From Antribacter gilvus (GTDB taxonomy: Bacteria > Actinomycetota > Actinomycetes > Actinomycetales > Cellulomonadaceae), in NCBI RefSeq assembly GCF_003946865.1, contig NZ_QXTH01000003.1, positions 124,001-188,000 on the forward strand: a stretch of 64,000 bases of DNA. The letters run 5' to 3'. A program made the position numbers and the translations under genes. The notes under the pieces were generated by a model, which was not told the DNA's origin, made no database searches, and saw only the letters and a program-made list of their open reading frames with translations. The stretch's first letter is position 1; every line of letters starts with the position of its first letter. Of the stretch, positions 15,691 to 25,923 are shown in pieces.

Positions 15691-17118
15691 ATGTCAGACC
15701 ACGACCAGCCGGAGCTGCCCACCCCGGCCGACCGGTTCACCTCGACCGCCGTCGTGCCGGAGGACGCCGGCACTGAAGGTGCCGCGCCGGAACCGCCCCG
15801 CCTCCGGTTCGCCGACCCCGAGGTCCGCACGTTCGTCCAGCTCCTCGTCAACGTGCTGCTCGTGTCGGTGATCAACTACACCGTCTGGTTCGCCATCACG
15901 TTCTACGTGTACCTGGAGACCGGGTCGGTCTTCGCGACGGGCATCATCTCGGGGATCTTCCTGCTCAGCACCGTCTTGACGGGCATCTGGTTCGGCAGCC
16001 TCGTGGACCACCACCGCAAGAAGGTGGTGATGCAGGTGTCGGCGGCCGTGTCCCTGACGGCGTACGTGGCGTCCTTCGCGCTGTACCTCACCACGCCCGC
16101 GAGCGAGTGGCAGGACCCCGCGAGCCCCCGCCTGTGGCTGTTCGTGGTGCTGCTGATGGTGGGGGTCATCGCCGGCAACATCCGGAACATCGCGCTGCCC
16201 ACGGTGGTGACCGCGCTGTTCGACGAGACCCGCCGCGACCGCGCCAACGGCCTGGTCGGCACCGTCATGGGGATCTCGTTCCTGGTGACGTCCGTGATCA
16301 GCGGTCTGCTCGTGGGCTCGAGCGGGATGCTGTGGGTGCTGATCCTGGCGGTCGGGATCCTCGCGGTGGCGATCGTGCACCTGCAGCTGGTCCGCGTGCC
16401 CGAGGTGCTGTCCCACGCGGCCGACGAGGGGAAGGGGAAGAAGGTCGACCTGCGCGGCACCATCCAGGTGGTGCGGGTCATCCCCGGCATGGTGGCGCTC
16501 ATCGGCTTCGCCGCCGTGAACAACCTGCTGGGCGGCGTGTTCATGGCGCTGATGGACGCGTACGGCCTGTCGATGATGTCCGTGCAGGCGTGGGGCCTGG
16601 TCTGGGGCGGACTGAGCGCGCTGATGATCGTGGGCGGCCTGATGATCGCCCGTACCGGCCTGGGGTCCAACCCGGTGCGCACGATCCTGGTGGTCAACCT
16701 GATCCTGTGGGGCGTCACGGTGGTGTTCCCGCTCCGCGACTCCGTCATCTGGCTCGTCGCGGGCCTCGCGGCGTACATGGTGGCGATGCCGTACGTCGAG
16801 GCCTCGGAGCAGACGGTGCTGCAGAAGGTGGTGCCCTACGAGCGGCAGGGGCGCGTCTTCGGCTTCGCGCAGAGCGTGGAGCAGGCGGCGTCGCCGCTGA
16901 CGGCGTTCCTCATCAGCCCGCTGACGCAGTTCTTCTTCATCCCGTTCATGTCCGACGGCGCGGGCGCCCGCTGGATCGGCAGCTGGTTCGGCACAGGCCA
17001 GGAGCGGGGGATCGCGCTGGTCTTCGTGATCACCGCGGTGCTCGGCCTGGTGCTGACGACGTACGCGCTGTCGAGCAAGTACTACCGGCTGCTGAGCAAG
17101 CGGTACCAGGAGGGTTAG
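15691..17118 (+). CDS. MFS transporter
   Basis: 475 residues with twelve likely transmembrane helices after a 45-residue cytosolic N-terminus. The MFS loop 2-3 motif appears as GSLVDHHRKKVVM. A long cytosolic middle loop follows helix 6 (PEVLSHAADEGKGKKVDLRGT). The second half contains EASEQTVLQKVVPYERQGRVFGFAQSV, as in macrolide-efflux-like MFS proteins. The substrate is unknown. Drug or metabolite export is plausible given the MerR-type promoter upstream. It ends 2 bp from the convergent DUF3817 gene. Confidence 0.8.
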   Translation: MSDHDQPELPTPADRFTSTAVVPEDAGTEGAAPEPPRLRFADPEVRTFVQLLVNVLLVSVINYTVWFAITFYVYLETGSVFATGIISGIFLLSTVLTGIWFGSLVDHHRKKVVMQVSAAVSLTAYVASFALYLTTPASEWQDPASPRLWLFVVLLMVGVIAGNIRNIALPTVVTALFDETRRDRANGLVGTVMGISFLVTSVISGLLVGSSGMLWVLILAVGILAVAIVHLQLVRVPEVLSHAADEGKGKKVDLRGTIQVVRVIPGMVALIGFAAVNNLLGGVFMALMDAYGLSMMSVQAWGLVWGGLSALMIVGGLMIARTGLGSNPVRTILVVNLILWGVTVVFPLRDSVIWLVAGLAAYMVAMPYVEASEQTVLQKVVPYERQGRVFGFAQSVEQAASPLTAFLISPLTQFFFIPFMSDGAGARWIGSWFGTGQERGIALVFVITAVLGLVLTTYALSSKYYRLLSKRYQEG

Positions 17119-17120
17119 GG

Positions 17121-17615
17121 CTACGCGGTCCACTCGCTCGGCGGGCCCAGCACCAGCAGCACGCCCACCACGACCATGACGGCCACCACCATCGCGGCGC
17201 CGAGCAGCACCGGGTGGGCGAGGAAGAAGCGCAGGGCGGCGCTGACCCACGTCGCGTCGCCGGGGTGGTCGGTCTGCTCCCGGCGCCAGCCGCCCTCGAG
17301 CAGGCCACGGCGCTCGAGGCGGCGGTCGAACGGGATCGTGGCGAACGGGACGACGGCGGTCGCCACCGCGGCCGCCGTCTGCACGGCGCCCCAGCGCTGG
17401 TTGACCCCGACGAGGGCCGCCGTGAAGGCGTACGCGACGAACACGGTGCCGTGGACCGGGCCGGCGAGCTGGACCGGCCAGTCACCCACCTGCACCAGGT
17501 ACTTGAGCACCATCCCGAGGATCAGGAGCGTCCACGTGACGGTCTCGGCGACGGCGAGCACCCGGTAGAGGCGGCGCGGGGTGAGGGTGGTGGCGGGGGT
17601 GGCGGTGAGGGACAC
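17121..17615 (-). CDS. DUF3817 integral membrane protein
   Basis: 164 residues. The GTG at 17615 is preferred over an upstream start because the extra 30 residues are Pro/Gly/Cys-rich, and GAGGAT sits 6 nt upstream as a possible leaderless -10. Four hydrophobic helices are visible. The opening RRLYRVLAVAETVTWTLLI, then VHGTVFVAYAFTAALVG, and RRLERRGLLEGGWR is the signature of the DUF3817 family, common in actinobacteria. Function unknown. It lies divergent from the ileS leader. Confidence 0.8.
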   Translation of the reverse strand: MSLTATPATTLTPRRLYRVLAVAETVTWTLLILGMVLKYLVQVGDWPVQLAGPVHGTVFVAYAFTAALVGVNQRWGAVQTAAAVATAVVPFATIPFDRRLERRGLLEGGWRREQTDHPGDATWVSAALRFFLAHPVLLGAAMVVAVMVVVGVLLVLGPPSEWTA

Positions 17616-17673
17616 GCCCCCATCCTCGCAAGCCGGGAGCCCTGCGCTGAAACCGGGTTGCGCCGGTCGGTAC

Positions 17674-17941
17674 CATGGACGCACAGGCTTCGACCCGGCT
17701 ATCACCGGTGAGTCTCCGGAAGAACAGGACCGAAGACCAGGGCGACGCGACCTCGCGAGGCGAGCGACCGGCGTCGGGCGGAGGTCCCCAGTAGAACCGG
17801 ACGGGAAGGCCCGTCACAGCCGTCAACGAGAGGCGGGCGCGAGCCCGCAAGCGGGGTGGTACCGCGGCGCGCTCCGGCGTGTCGTCCTCGCAGCAGAGCA
17901 CCACCGAGTCGTCCACCTGCTGCTTCAGGAGCCACCCGCAC
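17674..17941 (+). promoter_or_regulatory. T-box riboswitch (ultrashort stem I, translational type) controlling ileS
   Basis: The canonical T-box sequence GGGTGGTACCGCGG lies at about 17855-17868. Upstream, a very short stem I built from CCGG repeats presents the specifier ATC (isoleucine) at 17701-17703, followed by GAAGAAC. This is the actinobacterial ultrashort-stem-I layout, which senses uncharged tRNA-Ile. The ileS ribosome site AGGAG (17927-17931) can pair with an upstream CACCTG in a small hairpin, so control is probably by masking translation. The leader start is approximate. TACCAT at 17671-17676 may be the -10. Confidence 0.88.
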
Positions 17942-20900
17942 ATGGCGCACTATCCGCTGCACCGCGACGCCGACGGCGTCCCCGCCTCGCCCGACCTGCC
18001 CGCGCTCGAGCGCGAGGTCCTCTCCTTTTGGGACGAGGACGGCACGTTCCAGGCCTCGATCGACCAGCGCGAGGCCGGCGCGGACGGCGCCAACGAGTTC
18101 GTCTTCTACGACGGCCCGCCCTTCGCCAACGGCCTGCCGCACTACGGCCACCTGCTCACCGGTTACGCCAAGGACGTGGTGCCGCGCTACCGCACCATGC
18201 GCGGGCAGCGGGTCGAGCGCCGCTTCGGCTGGGACACGCACGGCCTGCCCGCCGAGCTCGAGGCGATGAGCCAGCTGGGCATCAAGACCAAGGACGAGAT
18301 CGTCTCCCTCGGCATCGAGAAGTTCAACGCGGCCTGCCGGTCGTCGGTGCTGAAGTACACGGACGAGTGGCGCACCTACGTGACGCGCCAGGCCCGCTGG
18401 GTCGACTTCGAGAACGACTACAAGACGCTCAACCCCTCGTACATGGAGTCGGTGATCTGGGCGTTCAAGTCGTTGTACGAGAAGGGCCTCGTCTACGAGG
18501 GCTTCCGCGTGCTGCCCTACTGCTGGAACGACCAGACGCCGCTGTCGAACCACGAGCTGCGCATGGACGACGACGTCTACCAGATGCGCCAGGACCCGGC
18601 CGTGACGGTCGGCTTCGGCGTGACGGGCGCCGCCGAGGGCGGTCCTCTGACCGACGGCGACCTGCTGCTCGTCTGGACCACGACGCCGTGGACGCTCCCG
18701 TCCAACCTGCTGGTCATGGTGGGGCCGGACGTGGACTACGTGGTGGTGGAGTCGTCGTTCACGGGCACGCCGCGCCGGTACGTCCTGGGCGAGGCCCGGG
18801 TGGACGCGTACGCGCGGGAACTTGGAGTCGAGGGCCCAGACGGTGAGCGAGTGGCGCCGCGGGTCGTGGCGCGCCTGAAGGGCTCCGACCTGGTGGGCGT
18901 GCGCTACACGCCGCCGTTCGCCTACTTCGAGGGCCACGAGGGCGCGCACCGCGTCGTCGAGGCCGACTTCGTCACCACCACCGACGGCACCGGCCTGGTC
19001 CACAACGCCGGCGCGTTCGGTGAGGAGGACAAGCAGGTCAGCGACCGCGAGGGCGTCGAGCCCGTCATCCCGGTGGGTGCCGACGGCCGGTTCGTCTTCC
19101 CGGTGAGCGACTACGCCGGCGTGCAGGTCTTCGACGCGAACGTGCTGATCATCGACCACCTCAAGGCGCGCACCCGGGGCGCGGACGCCGGTGAGGCGGC
19201 CGCGACGACGTCGGGCACGGTGCTGCTTCGCCGCGAGCAGTACGCCCACTCGTACCCGCACTGCTGGCGCTGCCGGCAGCCGCTCATGTACATGGGTGTG
19301 TCGTCGTGGTTCGTCGAGGTCTCGAAGTTCAAGGACCGCATGCTCGAGCTCAACGAGCAGATCACCTGGGTGCCCGACCACATCAAGCAGGGCTCGTTCG
19401 GCAAGTGGCTCGAGAACGCCCGCGACTGGTCGATCACGCGCAACCGGTTCTGGGGCTCTCCCGTGCCGGTCTGGAAGAGCGACGACCCGGAGTTCCCGCG
19501 CGTCGACGTGTACGGGTCGTTCGAGGACCTGGAGCGCGACTTCGGCACGCTCCCGCGCGACGCCGACGGCAACCCTGACCTGCACCGGCCCTACGTGGAC
19601 GACCTGACGCGGCCCAACCCGGACGACCCGTCCGGGAAGTCGACGATGCGTCGCGTCGAGGACGTCCTCGACGTCTGGTTCGACTCCGGCTCCATGCCGT
19701 ACGCCCAGGTGCACTACCCGTTCGAGAACCGGGAGTGGTTCGAGCACCACTACCCGGGCGACTTCATCGTCGAGTACATCGGCCAGACGCGCGGCTGGTT
19801 CTACACGCTGCACGTCCTCGCCACGGCGCTGTTCGACCGGCCGGCGTTCGACACGGCCGTGTCCCACGGCATCGTGCTGGGCTCGGACGGTCGCAAGATG
19901 TCCAAGTCGCTCCGCAACTACCCGGACGTCAACGAGGTCTTCGACCGCGACGGCTCCGACGCCATGCGCTGGTTCCTCATGGCGTCGCCGATCCTGCGCG
20001 GCGGCAACCTCGTCGTCACCGAGGAGGGCATCCGCGACGCGGTGCGTCAGGTGCTGCTGCCGCTGTGGAGCACCTATTACTTCTTCACGCTGTACGCCAA
20101 CGCGGCGTCGGGCCCCTCGGCGGTAGCAGCGGGGGCCGACGGCGGCGCGCGGCTCGGGCAGCGGGTCACGCCCGAGCGGGCGGCCGGGCTGCCGGTCATG
20201 GACCGGTACCTCCTGGCCCGCACGCGCGGCCTGGTCGCCACGGTGACGGAGCAGCTCGACGTCTACGACATCGCCGGTGCGTGCGAGACCGTGCGTCAGT
20301 ACCTGGACGCGCTCACCAACTGGTACGTGCGCACGCAGCGCGACCGCTTCTGGGCCGAGGACGCCGACGCGTTCGACACCCTGCACACGGCGCTCGAGGT
20401 CCTCACCCGCGTCATGGCCCCGCTGGCCCCGCTCCTCACCGAGGAGGTCTGGCGCGGGCTCACGGGCGGCCGTTCGGTGCACCTGACCGACTGGCCGACG
20501 CTCGTGGACGGTCCTGGGTTCGTCGGCGACGTGCTCCTGGCCGACGACGCGCTCGTGGACGCCGTCGAGTCCGCCCGCGCCGTCGTGTCGCAGACGCTCG
20601 CGCTGCGCAAGGCCAACAAGCTGCGCGTGCGCCAGCCGCTGCGGTCCCTCACGGTGGCCGTGCACGACCCGGAGGGCGTCGCGCCGTTCGCGGACCTGCT
20701 GGCCTCGGAGCTGAACGTCACGGACGTCCAGCTGGTGAAGTTCTCGCCCGACGTCGCCGCCGAGTTCGGCGTGACCGAGCGGCTCGCCGTGAACGCCCGC
20801 GCCGCGGGGCCGCGCCTCGGGCGGGGTGTGCAGACCGTGATCAAGGCCGCGAAGGCGGGGGCGTGGACCAAGTCCGCCACGGGGGCCGTCGTCGTGCAGA

Positions 20901-21265
20901 CGGACGACGGCGACGTGCCGCTCGAGGAGAGCGAGTACGAGCTGGCCACCGTGGTGGCCTCCGGCGACTCGGCCGAGGTGGCCGCGGCGGTGCTGACCGT
21001 CGGGGGGTTCGTGGTGCTGGACCTGGCGCTCGACGACGCGCTGCGCGCCGAGGGCTACGCCCGCGACACCGTCCGCGACGTGCAGGACGCGCGCAAGGCG
21101 GCGGGCCTCCAGGTGTCGGACAGGATCGCGCTGGCGCTGACCGTGCCGGCCGAGTGGGTCGGGGCCGTCGAGGCGCACCGCGACCTGGTGATGCGGGAGA
21201 CGCTGGCTGTGTCGCTGGAGGTCACGGGCGGGGCGGCGCGTGAGGTGACGGTGACGAAGGTCTGA
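17942..21265 (+). CDS. ileS: Isoleucine-tRNA ligase (IleRS)
   Basis: 1107 residues, full length. The ATG at 17942 follows AGGAG by 10 nt. Longer frames run into the T-box. The class I signature HYGH is at 67-70 ([10 protein letters not shown]) and KMSKS at about 652-656. The editing domain lies between ([10 protein letters not shown]). A cytidine-rich Zn-type motif, CWRCRQPL, is in the middle, and the C-terminal anticodon-binding region ends in a DUF5915-like extension. The GLPHYGH form of HIGH and the length over 1000 residues place it with eukaryote-like type 2 IleRS, several of which resist mupirocin. Charges tRNA-Ile in the cytosol. Expression is set by the T-box upstream. Confidence 0.97.
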   Translation: MAHYPLHRDADGVPASPDLPALEREVLSFWDEDGTFQASIDQREAGADGANEFVFYDGPPFANGLPHYGHLLTGYAKDVVPRYRTMRGQRVERRFGWDTHGLPAELEAMSQLGIKTKDEIVSLGIEKFNAACRSSVLKYTDEWRTYVTRQARWVDFENDYKTLNPSYMESVIWAFKSLYEKGLVYEGFRVLPYCWNDQTPLSNHELRMDDDVYQMRQDPAVTVGFGVTGAAEGGPLTDGDLLLVWTTTPWTLPSNLLVMVGPDVDYVVVESSFTGTPRRYVLGEARVDAYARELGVEGPDGERVAPRVVARLKGSDLVGVRYTPPFAYFEGHEGAHRVVEADFVTTTDGTGLVHNAGAFGEEDKQVSDREGVEPVIPVGADGRFVFPVSDYAGVQVFDANVLIIDHLKARTRGADAGEAAATTSGTVLLRREQYAHSYPHCWRCRQPLMYMGVSSWFVEVSKFKDRMLELNEQITWVPDHIKQGSFGKWLENARDWSITRNRFWGSPVPVWKSDDPEFPRVDVYGSFEDLERDFGTLPRDADGNPDLHRPYVDDLTRPNPDDPSGKSTMRRVEDVLDVWFDSGSMPYAQVHYPFENREWFEHHYPGDFIVEYIGQTRGWFYTLHVLATALFDRPAFDTAVSHGIVLGSDGRKMSKSLRNYPDVNEVFDRDGSDAMRWFLMASPILRGGNLVVTEEGIRDAVRQVLLPLWSTYYFFTLYANAASGPSAVAAGADGGARLGQRVTPERAAGLPVMDRYLLARTRGLVATVTEQLDVYDIAGACETVRQYLDALTNWYVRTQRDRFWAEDADAFDTLHTALEVLTRVMAPLAPLLTEEVWRGLTGGRSVHLTDWPTLVDGPGFVGDVLLADDALVDAVESARAVVSQTLALRKANKLRVRQPLRSLTVAVHDPEGVAPFADLLASELNVTDVQLVKFSPDVAAEFGVTERLAVNARAAGPRLGRGVQTVIKAAKAGAWTKSATGAVVVQTDDGDVPLEESEYELATVVASGDSAEVAAAVLTVGGFVVLDLALDDALRAEGYARDTVRDVQDARKAAGLQVSDRIALALTVPAEWVGAVEAHRDLVMRETLAVSLEVTGGAAREVTVTKV

Positions 21266-21294
21266 TCCGGCCGCGCCGGACAGGGGTTGTGCCG

Positions 21295-21344
21295 CTGGCG
21301 TTGTCACTCCCGGTGACATTGTCGACCGAGAGTGACAACGCCAG
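21295..21344. terminator. Hairpin downstream of ileS
   Basis: Perfect 15-bp arms (21295-21309 and 21330-21344, CTGGCGTTGTCACTC and its complement) around a 20-base loop, beginning 30 bp after the ileS stop. No T-tract. The loop itself holds a related GGTGACATTGTC segment. Confidence 0.55.
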
Positions 21345-21387
21345 TGCGCGTCAGGTGGACGCCTGAGGGGAAATGCGCGCTTTGTTT

Positions 21388-21416
21388 TGCCCCGTCCGAA
21401 GTGCGCCGATAGTCTC
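21388..21416 (+). promoter_or_regulatory. Promoter of the APC permease gene
   Basis: TTGCCC (21388-21393) and TAGTCT (21411-21416) are 17 bp apart, 43 bp ahead of the permease start. Moderate match to the sigma-70 consensus. Confidence 0.45.
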
Positions 21417-21458
21417 CGACCACGCTTTTTCAGGCGCCACGGTGAGGGGACACGCTCG

Positions 21459-23543
21459 ATGGTTGACGAACCGGTCCGGCAGCGGGGCGCCGGTCGTCAC
21501 GGCGTGATGCGCGTCGTGAGGATCGCTGCACCCGTTCTCGGCGCGATAGCCGGTGCGTTCGGCAGCGTGGCGATCGACCAGATCCCCGAAGGCGCGACCT
21601 TCTGGGACGTGGCCGTGAACCCGGGCCTGTGGTTGTGCATCGTCGGAGCGTTGTTGGTCAGTGTCGCGTTCGAGCCGTGGTCGGGTCAGAGGCGTGCGCG
21701 CGAGCGAGCCGCGCACGAGGTCGAGAAGCCCGCCGAGGGCGCGGGCTCGGGACCCGGGACGGACCAGCAGACCGGACCGGCGACGTCGCGCGGGCCCGCC
21801 GCGGAGAACCCGGTGTCCCCGTCCCCGCCCCCGTCCGGGGACCGCGAGCGGCTCACCCTCCTCGAGGTCTTCGGGCTGGCCGTCGGTGGTGTGATCGGCT
21901 CCGGGTGGCTCCTTGCCGCACCCCAGGTGCAACAGGACCTGGGGCGGTACGCGCTGCCCGGCTGGCTGGTGGGCGGCGCGCTGATGGCGGTCGTGGCGGT
22001 CGTGATGGTCGAGTTCGGGCTGGCGTCCCGTCGGACAGGAGGTCTGCTCTTTCACCCGCAGGACGCGTTCGGGCCGCTGGTCGTCGTCGTGCTCGCGGGG
22101 GCGCTGTGGATCTCGTACGCCGTCAACCCCGCCGCGCAGGCCGCGGCAGCCGTACGGAGCACGGCGACGTGGCTGCCCGACGCAGGCCTGACCTCCGGCC
22201 AGAACGCGCTGACACAGGGCGGCGGCCTGCTCGCCGTCGTGGTCATGGCGGCGATCGTCGCGTCGAACCTGCTGCCACGCAAGGCTCTGCTGCGGTCGAG
22301 CGTGGCGATCATGGGGACCAAGGTCGTGGTCCTCGTGATGGTCGTGGTCCTGCTCTGGCTTGCGCTGGGTGACGGCAGGACGTCGTCGGCCAGCGAGGGG
22401 ACTCCGAGCAACCTGATGGGAGGGCTCCTGGCGAGCGGGATCATCTACGCCTACATCGGGTTCCAGGCCCCCCTGGACGTGACGGACGAGGTGCGTCGGG
22501 GCGGCATGGGGGTGCGGGCGCGGGTGCGCTGGGCGGTGTACGGGACGGTGGCCGGCTCGTACGTGCTGTACTCCCTGCTGCAGCATGTCCACGACGCTCA
22601 CGATGCTCAGGGCACTGTCGAGCCAGGGCGGTCGACGGGTACGCCCTATGCGGTGCTCGCCGATCACGCGACGATCGGCGACCTCTCGCTCGCCTGGCTC
22701 GCTCCAGCGGTCCACCTGGTGGGTGTGCTCGCGCCGATCGGCTCCGGGATCGTGTTCACCTACGCCCTCGCGCGGGAGGTCTTCGCCCTGAGCGGCGAGC
22801 GCTACGCCCCGAGCGCGCTCCAGGCGCGCTGGGCGTCACGGCTTCCTGGACGCACCGAGGACACGTTCTGGTTGATCCTCGTGGTGAACTTCGTCCTCGG
22901 GCTGGTGCTCCTTGCGACAGTGGCCGGAGACTGGCGGCTGCTGACGGCTCTCAACACCACGCCCATCCTCGTGGTGTACGCCGTCTTCTGCGTCGTCTAT
23001 GTGGTGCGAGCACCGGAGCTGCCGCCGAGCGTCTGGCGGAACGTGCTCTCCGTGGCGGCGGTCCTCGGCTTCGTGGGGATCGCGTTCGTCGTGGCGGAGT
23101 CCGAGTGGGCCCATGTGTGGCGAGGCATGGCGGTGGTCGGGGGCGGCACGGTCGTTCTCCTGGTCCTGCCCTGGCTGGCCGCGCTGGGCGTCCGGGGATT
23201 CGGCTGGTTCGACGCCAAGGACCGGATGGTGCACTTCCGTAGCCGGCGGGGCCGGCTCGACGACGCATTGCCCCCCTTTCTCGCGCTGGTCGGATACCTG
23301 ATGGCGCTCACGGCGCTGTGCGCCGTCCGGGCGGCGGACGTGTGCCGATACCAGCCGGGCTGGACGTGCGACCACCCGGTGCCGCTGTCCCCGGGCATGG
23401 AGACGCTGCTGCGGCTCGCGACGGCCGGTGTGGCTCTGGTCGCGTTCGGGCTCCTGGTCGTGCTGGGCCGGCGCCACCTCGCCTCTCAAGCCGGCCCGAG
23501 TCAGCCCACCGACGGTTTGAGCCAGCCGGCCTCGAGGTCCTGA
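21459..23543 (+). CDS. APC-superfamily amino-acid permease with extra N-terminal membrane domain
   Basis: 694 residues. ATG 21459 has GAGGGG 10 nt upstream. Residues about 15-75 form two hydrophobic helices not found in ordinary APC carriers, then an acidic/Pro-rich linker to about 130. From about 132 the APC fold begins with LTLLEVFGLAVGGVIGSGWLL, the unwound-helix GSGW substrate motif. About twelve helices follow, including IGFQAPLDVTDEVRRG, where GFQAP and the following acidic residue are usual APC signatures. Probable proton-coupled amino-acid or polyamine uptake. The 3' end overlaps the convergent gene by 43 bp. The N-terminal helices and linker are unusual and might regulate or anchor it. 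Confidence 0.75.
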   Translation: MVDEPVRQRGAGRHGVMRVVRIAAPVLGAIAGAFGSVAIDQIPEGATFWDVAVNPGLWLCIVGALLVSVAFEPWSGQRRARERAAHEVEKPAEGAGSGPGTDQQTGPATSRGPAAENPVSPSPPPSGDRERLTLLEVFGLAVGGVIGSGWLLAAPQVQQDLGRYALPGWLVGGALMAVVAVVMVEFGLASRRTGGLLFHPQDAFGPLVVVVLAGALWISYAVNPAAQAAAAVRSTATWLPDAGLTSGQNALTQGGGLLAVVVMAAIVASNLLPRKALLRSSVAIMGTKVVVLVMVVVLLWLALGDGRTSSASEGTPSNLMGGLLASGIIYAYIGFQAPLDVTDEVRRGGMGVRARVRWAVYGTVAGSYVLYSLLQHVHDAHDAQGTVEPGRSTGTPYAVLADHATIGDLSLAWLAPAVHLVGVLAPIGSGIVFTYALAREVFALSGERYAPSALQARWASRLPGRTEDTFWLILVVNFVLGLVLLATVAGDWRLLTALNTTPILVVYAVFCVVYVVRAPELPPSVWRNVLSVAAVLGFVGIAFVVAESEWAHVWRGMAVVGGGTVVLLVLPWLAALGVRGFGWFDAKDRMVHFRSRRGRLDDALPPFLALVGYLMALTALCAVRAADVCRYQPGWTCDHPVPLSPGMETLLRLATAGVALVAFGLLVVLGRRHLASQAGPSQPTDGLSQPASRS

Positions 23544-25360
23544 CCCGCCGCCTCGAGCGCCCGGATCACACGCTCCTTGCGGGTCCGGTCCACCCACCGG
23601 CCCACGGAGTCCTGGATCACCTGCCTGCGGTTCGGCTCGGGATAGGCGCGGAGCCGAAGCCTGGTCGTCACGTCGACGACGGCCGTCGGGGTGACGCTCT
23701 GGGACTGGTTGAGGAACCGGACGAGGAGCTTGTCGGCGTCGGCGGCGAGGGCCCGATGGGCGCGTCCTGCCGGCTGTTCGGCGGTCTCGCCGCCTCCTGA
23801 GTGCCGCATCCGGACGGCAACCTCGGCAACCGTCGAGGCGACGACGGGGTGCTCGCCCGCCAGGTCAGCCACCCTGTGCCAGGCCGCCGTCGACGCGTCC
23901 GTGAGATCATCGGCCGCCAGCGCCGCGAGGCACTCCGAGAACCAGCCCGCGGCGGCGTCAGAGTTGTCTGCGAGCAGGGCCGCTGCGAGCTGCTCGCCCA
24001 CGACGTTCGCCGCCTTCCGACGATGGCGACCTGCGGGGATGGCACGCAGGAGCTCGACGACCTCGTCCGCGTCGCGCCCCTCGACGAGGGCGATCGCTTC
24101 CCGGCGGAGGCCCTCGGCGAGCGGCCCGGACCGGCCGGAGGCCAGGAGGTCCGCGACGCCCAGGACGGTCCTGGCGGGCAGGGGCTGGTCGCCGAACGGG
24201 GTCAGCACGAGCTGGAGGAGCCGCTTCGTCCTCACGTCCGGCTGACGCTCACGCGGCCAGCGTTCGAGGAACTCGCTGATGCGTTCCTCGTGGAGCGTGG
24301 CCGCGACGCTGCTCGCCAGGTCGACGGCCTCCTCAGGTTCCTCGCGGGAGTCCGGGGCAAGGAGCAGCTCGTAGATCAGGGCAAGGTTCCACGGTGAGGC
24401 GGTCGTCGCAAGATGGGCGAGAAACTCGGACCGGCCGGCCCCGCTGCTGTTCCGCAGCAACCAGGCGACCTGCTTGCGGGCCTCCGCGTCGTTGACCTTG
24501 CCCTGGAGCCGCCCGGCGAACCACTCCTCGAGGACCGCACCGTCCGGGCTGAGGTGGGCGAAGGCAGCGAGAAGATCCTTCTGCTGGTCGGGGAGGTCCC
24601 GGTCCGTCTGGGCCACGGCGGCTGCCAGCGTCTGGCGCAGCAGGTCCTCGGCGTGGGGACGCAGGTGCGGGTTGGCGTCGAGGGCGACGTGCAGCAGGGC
24701 CTTGTCGAGGTTCGACCGACCGGACTCTCGGGCGGCGACCAGCCTGACGGTGTCCTCGATCAGGTGGGCGGCGCCGAGGGCGTGGAGCGCCCGCAGGAAC
24801 CGGGCGACGTCGGGGACGGTGCGCTGCTGTGAGACGTCGTGCAGGATCGTCGGCGTGATGATGTCGTCCGCGTCCTGGGGGCGCTGGTGGCTCACTGCGA
24901 GACGCGCCGCATCCTCCGGCGTCCGGTTCAGGGAGGCCGCGGCGAGCAGGATGAGCCGGTCCTCGGCGTCTCGGAGCCGGCCCGCGAGGCCGCTGAGGTC
25001 CGCCTCGTCGAGACGCCCGTACGCGTGGAGAGCCTGGATGGCGAGGGCGGACCTTCCGGCAGCCCGCAGCGCGGTCAGGTACGCGAGAAAGTGGTCCGGT
25101 CCCCGAGCGGCGACCTGCTCGCACACCCGGTCGAGCAACGGGGGCGTGTCGAGGATCGGGGTGTCATGGACGTCGTCGAGGGCCACCACGTACTGGACGA
25201 GCCGGTCCTGGTCCTCCAGGGCTGCTGCCGTGCACCGCTCGTGCAGCGCGGCTGCCGACCGGGGGTCGTCGTCGGCCAGGTACCGCCGGACGGCCGCCGC
25301 GGCGGCCGTGGGTGAGTCATCAGGTGTGCTGACCTGGTGGGACGTGCTGCCGTGGCCCAT
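23501..25360 (-). CDS. Unknown helical-repeat protein
   Basis: 619 residues. ATG 25360 follows GGGAG. No signal peptide or membrane helix. The sequence is almost wholly short amphipathic helices rich in Leu, Ala, Arg and Asp (for example LAGRLRDAEDRLILLAAASLNRTPEDAARLAV and repeated LRxxLAAAVAQ, VxELLRAIPAG blocks), spaced about 35-45 residues as in HEAT/ARM-like solenoids. No catalytic motif was recognised, and I cannot name a family. It may be a protein-protein scaffold. Its 3' end overlaps the APC permease on the opposite strand, so antisense interference is possible. Confidence 0.6.
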   Translation of the reverse strand: MGHGSTSHQVSTPDDSPTAAAAAVRRYLADDDPRSAAALHERCTAAALEDQDRLVQYVVALDDVHDTPILDTPPLLDRVCEQVAARGPDHFLAYLTALRAAGRSALAIQALHAYGRLDEADLSGLAGRLRDAEDRLILLAAASLNRTPEDAARLAVSHQRPQDADDIITPTILHDVSQQRTVPDVARFLRALHALGAAHLIEDTVRLVAARESGRSNLDKALLHVALDANPHLRPHAEDLLRQTLAAAVAQTDRDLPDQQKDLLAAFAHLSPDGAVLEEWFAGRLQGKVNDAEARKQVAWLLRNSSGAGRSEFLAHLATTASPWNLALIYELLLAPDSREEPEEAVDLASSVAATLHEERISEFLERWPRERQPDVRTKRLLQLVLTPFGDQPLPARTVLGVADLLASGRSGPLAEGLRREAIALVEGRDADEVVELLRAIPAGRHRRKAANVVGEQLAAALLADNSDAAAGWFSECLAALAADDLTDASTAAWHRVADLAGEHPVVASTVAEVAVRMRHSGGGETAEQPAGRAHRALAADADKLLVRFLNQSQSVTPTAVVDVTTRLRLRAYPEPNRRQVIQDSVGRWVDRTRKERVIRALEAAGQDLEAGWLKPSVG

Positions 25361-25608
25361 CGTCGGGAGCTCCCATCCTCGTCGTCGCCGGCTCTGGCAG
25401 GAAAGTGTGGCACCGCACGCTGGGCTGTGGCGCGCGACCTGGCCGCGTGTCGTCCCGCCGGCACGTCAGGCCGGCTGCGCCCGTGGTGACGGGTGATTTC
25501 GCTCGTCCGGCGGGTCGGTGCCGACACGCCGGTCGTACCGTCATGAGGTAGGGACGGGCTGGGTTCGATCGGCCTACCCGGACGTCCTTCCCACGAGGAG
25601 GTGGGCAG

Positions 25609-25917
25609 ATGAGGCGCGTGATCATGACGTGCGCCGTCGCCGCGGGACTGACGCTGGGCGGCGGCATGTCGGCACAGGCGGGAGAGACCAACGGGAACGG
25701 TGACCCCATTCCGGGTGCGTTCATGGCCAGCTCGGCCTGCGCGTTCTCCGGGCAGGACCTGCCGGACGCGATGGAGCCCCAGCCGCCGGAGTTCGACGAC
25801 GACTTCGTCACCGACGGACGTGTTCAGAGCTACGGGCGGTGGGTCAGCCACGGGTTCAAGGAGTTCCTGCCGAGCCCCGGCGAGGCGTGCCGCGGCAACC
25901 TCGAGTTCGAGGAGTAG
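25609..25917 (+). CDS. Small secreted protein of unknown function
   Basis: 102 residues. ATG 25609 follows GAGGAGGTGGGC. Signal peptide about 1-24 (CAVAAGLTLGGGMSAQA). The mature part is acidic, with Cys near 44 and 95 that could pair. It holds ACAFSGQDLPDAMEPQPPEFDDD, then GRVQSYGRWVSHGFKEFLPSPGEACRGN. The region resembles small actinobacterial secreted proteins of unknown role. Followed by a strong hairpin, so probably a single-gene unit. The 248 bp upstream show no clear promoter. Confidence 0.6.
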   Translation: MRRVIMTCAVAAGLTLGGGMSAQAGETNGNGDPIPGAFMASSACAFSGQDLPDAMEPQPPEFDDDFVTDGRVQSYGRWVSHGFKEFLPSPGEACRGNLEFEE

Positions 25918-25923
25918 CAGGCT

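Noticed and set aside
17702..21319. Very long open frame antisense to ileS (about 1205 codons)
   Set aside because: High GC at third positions keeps antisense frames open. The product is a low-complexity Arg/His/Val/Gly protein without domains, and ileS on the other strand is unmistakable.
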